Below are positions 1 through 12,317 of a stretch of DNA of 64,000 nt, one piece after another; position 1 is the stretch's first letter; each line of letters starts with the position of its first letter. Origin of the DNA: Auanema rhodensis (taxonomy: Eukaryota > Nematoda > Chromadorea > Rhabditida > Rhabditidae); the NCBI GenBank assembly GCA_964057225.1, contig OZ059896.1, positions 9,858,001 to 9,922,000 of the forward strand, written 5' to 3'. A program made the position numbers and the translations under genes. Below the pieces are notes generated by a model. It was not told the DNA's origin and searched no databases. It was given only the letters and a program-made list of their open reading frames with translations.

Positions 1-1470
1 AAAAAAATAGTAAAAAAAATATATATAACAATCAATATACCCAAAAAAAACTGGAAACTTTTATTGGGAAATAAATAAAATCATTTTGTTTTTCTATACA
101 TGTTAATATTTATGAATATTTGTTAAGAGAAAATCGAGAGCAATACCTTGTCATTTCTGACACTACGCTTTCGAACATGTCATTCTGATGAAAATCTCAA
201 GTTACAATTATGTTATTACCAGTCTCCCTCCCTCCCTTTTTTGTTCTTTCTTTCTCTCCTATTATATACTCACATATATTATTTTTCTTTGTTCTCTTGC
301 TCATATACTCTATTTCGTTTTCATACGTTTTTGATTACAAGAATTTTCCCCTAATTTTCGATTATAGTTAGTTTTAGAATAAAAGAGATAGTGTGGCCAA
401 ATAAAATAAATGCCATTTCAAATAAAGTTTTTGAATAATCTTGAACACACAAGCAGACTCTCTGTGACAGGGCAAGTGAAAAATGATGAAACATGGTCAG
501 AAGCTCTCAATCTTGCTTTGAACTGACATAGAGCGCATCTGGCTAAACTTGGCTTTTGGAACAACCACATTATAAAAAAGAATAAGATATATGGAAGGGT
601 TGCTGGGTAGAGGAACAGAATACAGCATACCCAATGAGGACCCTGATCTATATAAATGACAATAGCTTGAAAATAAAATTTCCCGAGAAGAAAAAAAAAT
701 GAAAGCTCAAACTGAAATGACAAAATAAAGCAAATTGGGGATACGAATAATTGACTGAATAAGAAGTCTGCTAGTAAATCAATCAACTGTGTATAAAAAC
801 AAGCGTAATGAGTGGATTTGCTGTTAAAATTCAAGAGCTAAGTCAATAAGATGCACGGCGAAAAATGAAAGGAGCTATTTGGAATGAAAACTACATCTTC
901 ATCATTATTATCAAGAGTATAAAATTATAAATTTAAATAAAAATGTTTTATAATCAATCTATTGATTGAAAATAATATTTTTTATCGATTTTTATAACAA
1001 AATGAAAGGTGGTACCACACAAAAAACGAAAAGAAAGGGAAGAAATCGAATGTGATTGACGGAGGCGAGCATGAAGAAAAGGAAGCGAATACTGAGCAGA
1101 ACGAGTCAAGCAGTGCTAAAGAAGGCAAAACAAAATCGAGCTCATTAAGTTCAGATATCTGATGTAAATTACTAGAATAGCAATGTAACTTCTTTTCAAG
1201 GTTTGCATGTTCAGTATAAAAAACATTTGAAAGAAACTGTGCTTGAATGCTATTTCTTCTTTAAAAAAAAAGAATTGCTTGGATATTGACTAAGAAAAGC
1301 TATTCGAAGAAAGCGAAAAGCTGAAGCTATGCTGTAATGACCATAGACATTAGAGGGATAGGCTGAAAGGCGTTGTCCAGGCAACGAGTAAACTGGCATC
1401 CTCCTTATTTATGAAATAACTCTCAAAACATAAATATCTTGAAAATGAGTTGAATATTACTATTATGCGA

Positions 1471-1473
1471 ATA

Positions 1474-1513
<40 letters not shown>
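1471..1513. repeat. (AT)n microsatellite
   Basis: About 43 bp of nearly uninterrupted AT dinucleotides with one G interruption near the left end. Confidence 0.9.
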
Positions 1514-1515
<2 letters not shown>

Positions 1516-2206
1516 AAGTTGAATGTTTAAATGTAAAGTTACTATATCTCAATTATTATAATTAAAAAATAACAAATATTGAAATACCCAGGTGACAATC
1601 ATCAGTGAACGTTTGTCCATATGTGTATATTTCACACCTGAAATAATAAAATATTAGATTTTATACTTTAATGTATATTTGAGAAATATTCAAGAAAACA
1701 GCCAATTAAAACTTTCCATACAAGAAAAATATTTGTAAAGTATGCAGATGAAAAAAATAATTACAACAAAACAGTTAAGCCATCATTCCATTTCTGTAAC
1801 AATCGACACAATCTGTCAGATGAGAGTAGAAGATTCAAACAATTATGAACAATCTTTCCCACGGACTGAGCGATCAATGGCAAATATCAAGGAAGCTTGA
1901 GATGAAAAGTGCACTGTACGAAGAGAGAGAGAGAGAGAAAGATCAGGTTAAGCTTTCACTCAAGATCATATCAGCTGGATAATTATGAAGAAACTCAACA
2001 GAAAAAAACTGGATATTTTATAAATTTCTACAAGAAATATATGTAAAACGAATAGAAATGCTTCACAAAAGCAAAATATCAATATGAGATTAGTATTTGG
2101 AGCAAATGTGACTATATACAACATATACATATGTATATAATATAATATGTCATGAAGATATTTAAAAAAAAAAGAAAAAAAATTTTTGAAATGAAGAATT
2201 TTAGTA

Positions 2207-2265
2207 ATTTGCCCTGGTAGGGCTGTAAAAGCATTTACAGTATTTGCCCTCGGAGGGCTGTAAAA
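2207..2265. repeat. Two-copy hairpin repeat
   Basis: Two 24 bp units, at 2207-2230 and 2242-2265, match at 22 of 24 positions and are offset by 35 bp. Each contains the short inverted repeat GCCCT...AGGGC. The spacer between them completes a second inverted repeat, CTGTAAA-agca-TTTACAG. Function is unknown. Confidence 0.75.
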
Positions 2266-4708
2266 ACAGAGGTTAAAAAAAGTTGAACAATTTAATAAAT
2301 AAATAGAAAATATATTTTAAAAAAAGAAAAGAAAAATACTTTCTATAAAACAAAATAATTTTAGTAAATTCTTACAAAATAATCGAAATGTTTGATTTAA
2401 AACTAAAGCAATAAGATGCATTTTAGAGCATGAATACAGTTTAGAAACATTAAAAGAAAAAGATAGATGAAATAAGAAAAATAACAAAAGCTGACAGATG
2501 AAATTGGCGTTAATGGCTAATTCAAAGTTATAGAGTTTTAAAACTCATTCAGTTGATAGAAAAGAGCCAAAGAAAATAGAATACAAATATCTTTTATTTG
2601 CATATTCTTCAAATACATGTCTTTTATGGAATTTTCTTAAAATATATAATATAATATAATATATATCTTAAGAAGAGATAAGAACATTGCCGGATATATG
2701 TAACAGGAGGCAGGAAAGCTGGTTACTCGAGCTACAGCTGCTGTTTCTACGGCTACTCCGCATATCTTTCTCTCATCCCGATGTCTTTCTTCAACATGTT
2801 CTCTCTTGGTTTCACTATAATTTTCTTCATATTTTCTTCGACTTCTATCTCTCGGTCTCTACTAGAATCATCTTTCCTATTATTCATCTACTTTTCTCTT
2901 TATCTCTTTCTAACTATCAAACATTCTCAGTTTTCTACACTGTTCTCTATCTACCTTTGGTTTCTCTCGTTCTCTCTTCTGTTGTTTTCTGCTTCCAAAT
3001 CTTATCTTGGAGCAGTGTTTGTCCTCATATCGATTGAGAAGTCAGAAAAGTAGAAGAAAGTCAATTATTGCCTAAAAAGGCTTGCTTCCTCTTTTCTTGT
3101 CAGCATTCTAGCTTTCAACCTTCTCTACCACCCTCTTTCCGCATCGAACTAATGTGATACGTTGGTTATAACGTACACTCTGAGCAGCTGGAAGCTCATT
3201 TATAGACATCGAAATATATAACATGTAGTTAAACGTAGTTTAAAGAGAAACGGAAACATTTGAGCAATAATCAAAGTTGGTTGGTGGAGAATAGAATTTG
3301 TTGGTGAGAGGAGCAGCCATATATAGAAAAACTTTTGAGATGAAATTGAGAAAGAGGGTAATAAAGAGAGAGGGACGGGAGAGAGTGAGAGCAAATGAGT
3401 AAAGAGGTGAAAAGAAAAAAAAATATTCGAGAGAAAGAAAGTAAAATAAGTGACAAATTACAAATCTATAATATATCTAAGAACGAATTATATATTGGAA
3501 AGGTATAAAGAAGAAAAATGCAACATACATACATAATATGTTCATTGGTGTGATTTTGTACGTACAAATTCGAATAAAATATACTTAGCCTTATCATGTA
3601 ACATTGTGTTTTAATATGAATACTTTATATAATAATGTTGAAAGAATGATAAGAACTTAGACAAATAATCTCTAAAGAAGGCTTATATCCTAAATGTTCT
3701 TATTATAAGCTTGATGTCAAGAGATGTAATAAATGTGATAAGAAAAGGAGTGAAAAGAGAGTAAGATGAGCACGTGAACATATGTTATGTTAGTCTCACA
3801 CCAATGTGTTAATTAAATATTTTACAATAAAGGTTTTTCTTTTTCTTTTTAAATCTTTATTTTTCTTCTTCTTTTTTTTTTAATTTATCCAAATGTGAAT
3901 TGTGTTTATATGTATACACACATATTCAAGTTGGGCAAAAATTGGAAAACTTCATCTTCGACTGGAGTAAATTTCATCATATTACTTACTATAGATTAAC
4001 AAAATTGAATTTTACTAATTTGCTCGTAGACGTTGAGCTATCAGTTTTCGTATATCGACTTATACTTTTGTATTTTGTTTTCTACCTTGTTTCAGGGCTC
4101 TATTACAAGGCATGAGAAACAATTTAAAAACTAAAATATGATAATATGATAAGATAATTGATGAGAAAACTGTAGTATGTAGTTTGTTTGAAAAAAAAAG
4201 ATATTATATCTTATATATTTCTGTCTACCTTCGTTGAGTAAATCTAACTGGAGAGAATGCACGAAATTAACATTAAAACGTGATGATTATGAATGAAACC
4301 ATTCTTGTAAAACAATAAGAAACTCAAGAAAATCTAGATGGTTATGATTTAGAAGATGAAGACAGCAAAAATAAGGAGAGTATAATGAAAGAAAATGATT
4401 CTGGAAGCAATGACAACGTTATACTATTGGAGTATTCTGTTGGATTTTAGTTTGGCGGCTTTACGTAAGCTTTGATTCTAATGAATAAAATTAAATTTTG
4501 AGATTGATAACAAAGAAAAGAAATATACACATTGATTCATACAATTTTTGAGTGAGCCAACATGAGCAGCATGGTAAATTATAAACGGTTGACTACAGGC
4601 TATAATCGTTAATCAACTTGGAGTCGTACCCAAGTTTAATACATATGCATCAGAGGGCGTAAAGCCAGAAAATTCCGGGACAGGCTAGATCCGGACTTCT
4701 TACTTCTT

Positions 4709-4808
4709 GACCAAGTACTGAACTACATCATATTGCAATGAACCGGATATTTCCGGGTAGTTCTTGTACCCCCAAATTCCATGGGTATTTCGGACTTGAG
4801 TACTGGTC
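4709..4808. repeat. Branched inverted-repeat structure (candidate structured element)
   Basis: An outer imperfect stem (GACCAAGTACT with AGTACTGGTC, one bulged A) encloses two arms. The first is GAACTAC (4720-4726) with GTAGTTC (4757-4763), itself containing CCGGA-tatt-TCCGG. The second is TACCC (4767-4771) with GGGTA (4783-4787). The patch is GC-richer than its surroundings. It could be a non-coding RNA or the remnant of a transposable element; nothing in it matches an RNA family I know. Confidence 0.4.
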
Positions 4809-5714
4809 CTCCCTTGGTATGTATGTAGTGTTATGTCTCCCCAGATATGTATGTATGTAATGTATGTATATATGCACATATTGATGTGTACATATAGGAA
4901 AAACAGAGAAAATAAAAAAAAAACTAGACAATCTAACTGACTGTAGACTCTCCTATTCTCGTAATCTCTAATGTAAGCTGAAAAGCTAAGAAGTAAATAT
5001 AAGAATAAAAAAGGATCATATCTACAACAAGACGGTTCTTGTCATTAGGCTTGCAGAACATGATGCTCATTGTAATTCTGAAGCATTTTTATGGCAAAGT
5101 TTGTTTAAAACGTTTTCGCAAAACTAATGAATATACAACAACTAAGTATAAGTTTAAATGATCTTTCATCATTCTTTTCTCTATTATAATTATAATTATA
5201 TAAATATATAAAATGAAGTAACCATATGAAAAACTTGTAAATGATTAGAAAGTTGCAGAGCATCAAATTTAATCAGAATTATACTAAATCTCTAGAGAAT
5301 ATATGTGGCAAAATTACTAAAACTTGACTTCAGTATTTTAAAATAGATAATATTTATATTTTATTTTTTTGCTTCATAACAAAAAAAAAGATTTAAGCAT
5401 TTTGATAAAAGATATATAGATAAGCTTGTACATATTGAATGTACATAAAAATAGATAAATCTATGAAATTTATAGCATAAAATGAAGAAAATCTTATAAT
5501 ATTCTTATAAATTGAAGTATATAATACTATTTAATTGAAATTAAAAATTTTTTTTCAGACTCAAAATTACAGATTAAACTGGAAAATGATTAAATTATTT
5601 TTCATCAAAGTTGACTAATATGCTTGATGTTTTCAAGCTCAATTCCACTAGTATCTGATCAGCTTTTGTATGTATACATACTACATGTACATGTATATAC
5701 ATATATTATTAAGT

Positions 5715-5739
5715 GAGAAAGAGATAGAGAGAGAGTGAT

Positions 5740-5784
<45 letters not shown>

Positions 5785-5796
5785 AAGATAGAGAGA
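5715..5796. repeat. (GA)n/(GATA)-like microsatellite
   Basis: About 80 bp of GA dinucleotides interrupted by GATA units on the plus strand. Confidence 0.9.
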
Positions 5797-8700
5797 TTAA
5801 AATATTTATAAATTTAATATTGAACCTCTGTGTGTATATTGTATTTCTGAGGGCAGATTAGGTATTGAACAAGACTTCATAAATATCTAATGACAATTAC
5901 AGCTTGTAAAACCAAATGTGTGTAATCTATTGGAGCAGCCCTCTTTCTGACATCCGTCGTGAATAATTGAACTAATTTCCAGTCCAGTCGTTTCCGAAAG
6001 GGTGATGAACTAACTTTTTCAAATATAATTTTTAAAATAAATTATTCGAATACTATGATATTGATTTTTCATAATATTTCTAAATAATAATAAGATGATG
6101 TTTAGGAAAACGAAAACGTTATGTTTAAGAATTGTCTGAGGTAATTTTCCAAAGTTTTATTGGATACTATTATGAGCAACAACTAATGAATTAGCTATGC
6201 TTTGAAATTAGTAGAAGCATTCATCCAAAGAATGATTAGTTCAAAAGTATTCACGTACAATATAGTCAGTGAAAATTAACAAAAACATGTATAATTAAGT
6301 TTGAAAAACTATTAAACATATAGTTAGTTGATAATTTTAAATTTAAAGTATTATATACGATGTGTACATACATCATATAATATCGTTTATATGTAGTTTA
6401 TAGTTATAAAAAAATTGTTGGCGTTTTTTCTCTTGAAACTATGATAAGGTATAAGATTCTAGATAACTCGTCTGAAGAAAAGAATAGATAAAATATATAA
6501 ACATAGATAGTTTAATAAGGAATAAGCTAACGAAATGTATAAGACAAAAATCTCAAGAATCAGCTAATTACGTGTTATAATTTGAGAAAAATATTTCGTT
6601 TATGATGGAATAGTAATGTGATATTGAGGAAATATCATCAAATCTCAAGAAAAGCTAAATATAAACATAATCATTTCTTCTTTCTTATTTTCTTTAAGGT
6701 AATAACATATTAACTAGCTGCAAATGCGGCAAAAATATTTCAAATAAGTAGCATAATTTAACAGAAATCTCTTCAAAGCTTAATGATTCAAAAATAAGAA
6801 TTTCGTTGAATTTTAATCTGATATGATAATAGCAACGAAAAAGAAAAATATAAAAATGTATATTATATAATAAGATAATAATATTTTATAGATTTTCATA
6901 TAATCTTTAGTATTTCATGACATAAAATCACCCAAAAAATATATATATATATTCTTGAATATCTCATGAAACTTTTTCAAAAAAAATGAAGAAAAAGCAT
7001 GCTTGTGATGTAACTGAAATGATGTTTTTTTCAATTTTTTAAGTAATCTTTCTATTATATATGTAGCACGGCTATAGAAAAAAATACGAGCACAGTTAAA
7101 GAAAAATATTATTCATTTTTTAAAAAAATATATGAAGAGATCTAATGTATATTTTTTAAGGTTTAGTTAAATCAGATGAAAGAATTGTGTTGTCCCATTC
7201 CGTGAATGTACATGTTCTTCCGCAATTCGAAGGCTCGGGTGCTTGGGAAGAGAGTAGGCGGAGCAATGGAGATCGATGGGCGCCGCGCCAAACACGGCTC
7301 ATTATCGAGCCAAGCCATATACTGACGGAGGGCCAGAACAAATGGAGAGCATCAAGAAGAAGAAGAAGAAGCAGAAGAAAAAAAGAAAAAGAAGAAGCAG
7401 AAGCAGAAGCAGAAGAAAAAGCAGAAGACGAAGTTTGTAAGGAGAAGGAAGAGAAAAGTAGTTAGACAAGAAGACGTCACAAAAAGGAAAGAGAAAGATT
7501 CAAAATGGACGACGACAACATAGAATTTTATGCTGATGATATGAATAAGCAAGATGAGCAAGAACGTCACAAAACGATCATAATGATACCGGGTGGAAAT
7601 ATGCTGACTAGGACGCTAAAGATGTTGATACTATAACATACGAATATGACAATCAAAGTAAAGATGACGAAAATTGAAAAAATGTTATGAAAATGAGAAA
7701 AATTCTAATGTTTTAACATTAGAAAGCGTTGCACAGGTTTCAAAACAAAGTCATTTATATATTTTTCAAGTTTTTCTTTTCTACAGTTATTCATATGTGA
7801 AGTAAGCATAAACATGAACAAATGAACGATATGGAAAGAGCAAGAAGAACTTTCTGAATGAGTGCTTTCTGAGTTTTTTCGTTGTGAGTAATAGGGTCGA
7901 GTATTTGGATCTTTCTTCTAGCTTATCCGTTTTATTGTGAATGTCGGAAAACACAAAAAGCGTTTCCTTCATCTTTCTTCCAAATTTGGTAAAAGCACTT
8001 GGGATGACTTGAGGTCCAAAATGCAAAACGCGAAGATACGAAGTAAGCAAGACCGAAGCTGAAAAGGAGAGCGAGAGGGCGGGAAAAGCGGAAGAGAGAA
8101 AAGGAAAAGACAAGAGAGTTGAGATACTTAGTGAAAGGGAAAGAGAGAAGGAAAATAGAGAGAGAGGGGGGCAAAAAGAGTGGATGAGAGCGGATTGGTA
8201 TAGAAGAGGAAAGAGAAAGGGTGGAAGATGAAGAAGGGGGGAGCCTGAAGTGAGTAGAGCAGTGTCCATTTTCCCAGCTGGGCAACCTCACAGCAACCCG
8301 TCTCTCGCTTTCCCTCTCTTTCTCTGACACACACGTTTTCAAAGCTCCCTATGTGGTTTCGTGGGTTGCAATACGAGGTTTTAGGCTGCTGGACCTTATA
8401 ATGAAATTATTGATTTTACCTTGTTTACACTTATATGAAACATCTCATGTATAATATAAGAAACTATAAAAAAAAATTTAAAAGACATTTCTATGAGAAA
8501 ACTAAGTGCATCTACAATGAAATGAATTATAATAACATATAATATTTTAGCTAATCAATGTTTGTGTATATTCATACAAAGAAATATAAAAGTCAATATC
8601 AATGAAAATGTGAAATGAAATGATCTAAAATGGGCGAAAAAATAAATTTGACAAAGATGAAGACTAGGCAAGACTATTCATTAATTCGGATGGTACATTC

Positions 8701-10036
8701 AGAACAGGTTCCACATCGTCTTATACAATCCTAGCTCTTTGTGTTTTTGTTTTAAAACAAAATTTTCAGAAAACGAAGTAATGATAGAAATATAGAAAAC
8801 GTTTCATTAGTCAAGACTCATTACCGGTATATTAGTTTATTATAAAAATAAATAACTATACGAACAAAGATTTTAAAACTCATTTGCGATATGAAACTAT
8901 CTAAGTTTTACCATCTCTTTCGATTATATTGCTGATAGCTACCACATGAAAAAAACAAAAAAAAATCAAGTTTACTAGATAGAACTCGTGTGAGAAAAAA
9001 ACAATTTAAGAGATTATGGAAGAATATGGGCACTTGGCGAAATGAAAGCTTCAAATACTACTATCGACTTGCCTGCTACTCCCCCCCACCCAAAAAAAAA
9101 GAAGTAGCCTGTTAATATGACAAAAAAAAAGTCAAGATGTGAAAAAAAATTAATAATCGAGATAGAGTTACAAAGAAAACTCTTATAATTTATCAAATTA
9201 CAAAGACAAGGATACTAAAGATTTATTTGCTTGTCGAGTATGAAAGAGTCGTTTATCAAACTGATTAAGGTGTTGATAATCGTTTCTTTAGTTCAGTACA
9301 GCTTGACATAGATAAATATATAAATATATATATATGAAGAAATGAAGAAATGAAGAAAAACGACTAAGAGAATGAAAGAAAAGTTCACGTCTAGTTACTA
9401 GTTGATTATCATTTTTAAAGACAAAACTGTATAAGAGTGATTGTATATCAATTTATGAAAGATGCAAGCATATTATTATTTCTTCACTGATTAAGATAAT
9501 TTTTTTTCAAGTGTTAAGATAGTTAATTCTGATTGTTTCAGGGTAGATTATATGCTACGATTATGCTTTTTAATAGCTTAGAACTATACATATATAGTAT
9601 ATGTATATATTCAAACTTACAGCATATAGTACCATTAAGAGTTTTAATGTATGAAATTAATCTTCAAGTTTTTTTCTGACTGAATAATCATGCTAAGACC
9701 ATTTATGACAATGATAACGAACTACATGTCAAGAAGGTGTGTACCTGTCTAGATGACAAAACAGTGGCATAATATATTGAATTCGAGATACTTTGAAATC
9801 ATAGTATGAACTTAATAATTCAATGTATCAGTCAAATTAATATAATTATGTATAAGGATAATGCATGATCTGATTAAAAACATATGTACAGCGTAAGTAA
9901 AGCTGGTTGATGGTGACGAGTTGGAAACAATGTATAATTTCGCTCATGAATATTATTTCTGACAATAGACACATCAAAAGAAAAAACATTATTTATTTTG
10001 GATATTTGTTAAAATTTCCGGAAATTTGCTGAGTCA

Positions 10037-10064
10037 GACGAAACGTAGAATTAGATGTTTCGTC
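10037..10064. repeat. Short perfect inverted repeat
   Basis: GACGAAAC (10037-10044) is exactly complementary to GTTTCGTC (10057-10064), with a 12 nt loop. Two further pairs follow beyond one mismatch. Confidence 0.6.
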
Positions 10065-11227
10065 GGACCACACACAACACAATACGGAATAGACAATATC
10101 GATTGATAGCCCTCGTGGCCGTAGGCGAAATGCTGTCATCGAAAAAGCGATAGATATACGAGTTTGAAAAATTAAATGTGGATATTTATACGTATTGAAA
10201 TAGATATAGAAATAAGAGGAAAAGAAAGAGTGAGAGGAGAGAGGGGGAGGGGGCTAGTACACAAATATGGATAAAAGAAATGGGAAAGAGGTAGAGAGGG
10301 AGGGAGAAAGAGAGAGAGATGAGAGGTAGGGAGAGAGAGAAAAGAGGTTGTGAGCAAAGGATAAGGATAAGAGAAATAAAGAGTAATAGACTAAAAAAAT
10401 ATAATTTTAAAATAGGAAAAGAGGGAATGAAAGATAACTTTAACTATGTAAGATTCGATGACTTGAATCATTTATGAATTTTGCAAAATATGGCTGTTCA
10501 TCAAGAAAAACTATTTGCCAACATTTCTCATATCGTTCTTAATATAGTTGGTGAAGTTGCGCAAATGTTTCGCATTTTCATCAGTTGCAATGGCGACAAG
10601 AAAAGAAAGTTTCGAAGTTGCTTGAATAAAGATGAAGGATAAGAAATCTAGATCATATGGAGCTTACGTTTGTAATCACAGGTGGCCTTATATGAACAGA
10701 TGTAATATGATGTCATACGAAATATCCAATGGATTTTCTGTTTTTTTTTTCATATGATTCGACGTTACGATTACGTTTCGCTTACGTTTCGTTCTTTTTT
10801 ATTTTTTGTATCTTTTATTTTATTTTTAGAGTAGCTTCAACTTTTAGTTTAACGTGTTGATTGAGAATGTATGTAACTTATCGAAACACATGTACATACA
10901 TCCTTTATTCTCCCATTTTCAGTACTTGAGGGATGAAGTAAAGTAGGATAAAAACGCTCAGCTGTTACGCTATGCATATCAAAAGATCTATACAAATAGT
11001 AACTTCTTTTTTAAAGTTGTTTTTTTTATCTTTGACATACATTTACTAAAAAAATGTTAATACTGATAGTAGAATTACTAACTATTTGGAAGAGCTATAA
11101 CTATTTAAAGAGAATGCATTAAGTATTTTAAGTAGACACGGTATGTTTTTGCAAATGCAAAAGTATTTTCAAAATAAAGAGGGGGAAAGGAATTTTCGCA
11201 ATAAATTGAAATGAAACAAGAAGAAAA

Positions 11228-11279
11228 TTGAATATATATATACAATCAAATCATTTTAATTTGAGAAATATATATTCAA
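11228..11279. repeat. 52 bp AT-rich hairpin
   Basis: The left arm beginning TTGAATATATATAT pairs with the right arm ending AAATATATATTCAA (about 12 continuous pairs). An inner CAAAT/ATTTG pairing further shortens the loop. It may be a MITE remnant or simply AT-repeat drift. Confidence 0.5.
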
Positions 11280-12268
11280 CCTAAATGGGTTTTCGATAAA
11301 AAAATTTATAAACTATATTAATAGAATTTCGATAGTAAAATGAAACCAGGCTAAGCTCCGTAATATCTAGAATGAGTTACACATTATATAAAATATTATA
11401 ATTTTCTCTTTTTTTTTCAAAAAACTTAATGGCACCGTGGAGTAAAGTTTTTACAAAATTGGGCGACAAAGTTTCTTGAAAAATGATTCCGAAAACTTGA
11501 AAGTAAAAGAAAGGGATTAAAGCATTTAAGTCAAGTTAAGAGAATAATGAAGCAGTTGTAAGAATTGTAGTATGTCACATGTTTACTAATTTATATATTA
11601 TATCATTTATATTTATATATCTATGTAGATGTATTTAAAGAATACAACTTAGAAACAGGGGCATGAATAATAAGAAACTTGGTGAATTTACATTTTACGT
11701 TTTACTTGTTGAATTGAATATATAGAATAGGGAGCAACGTGTGCTGATTTAGTATTGCATATCTTTGTAAACGGAAATCCTCTAGTGTATCATGACAAAA
11801 TCACAGTTTTTGACTAATATGGGCTACTACGATTGAGGAGCATGTGTGACTGGCAGCTTAGTGCTGGAACAGCAAATAGTCCCGTATCGGACATTAATTA
11901 AAATGTGCTAGATAGAATACACAGATGAAATAAAACAGAAAATAGACAGATAGAATAGATAAAGATAAAGACAAGTTAAGAGGGTCAGAAAGTGAGAAAG
12001 GAAGGGAGAGAGAAGCAAAGAGACAAGAAAGCTGTAGAATGGCCGGCAAAACGATGTGAAGAGTATGTCTCTGTGTATTTGTGTCTGTGTGTATGCCGGG
12101 AATGCTATTTGTTGAAAGCGCTCCTTTAGTCACACGAATCGAGAAAATGTGAGACAGAGAAGCAGAGAACTAAGTGAAGAAACGGCTTGAAGACATGAAG
12201 AAAAGATATATGGGAAAGAGGGAGAGCATAGGAATCGGGAAAAAAGAATCAGTAAGAAATGCAGTGCA

Positions 12269-12317
12269 GAAAGAGAGAGGGAGAGAGAAAGAGAGAGAGA
12301 GAGAAAGAGGAGAGAGA
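12269..12317. repeat. (GA)n microsatellite
   Basis: About 49 bp of mostly GA dinucleotides in a longer purine-rich run. Confidence 0.85.

Noticed and set aside
418-834. 138-codon minus-strand open frame
   Set aside because: Hydrophobic, Phe/Leu/Ser-rich frame in AT-rich DNA with no recognisable family, no splice partners and no start context.
4627-4637. TACCCAAGTTT, similar to part of the SL1 spliced leader
   Set aside because: Only 11 bases match, without the rest of the leader, a donor site or an Sm-binding site.
7787-8342. Overlapping Ser/Leu/Phe-rich minus-strand frames
   Set aside because: They are the complement of a GA-rich purine run; two frames are open at once, which is expected from low complexity.
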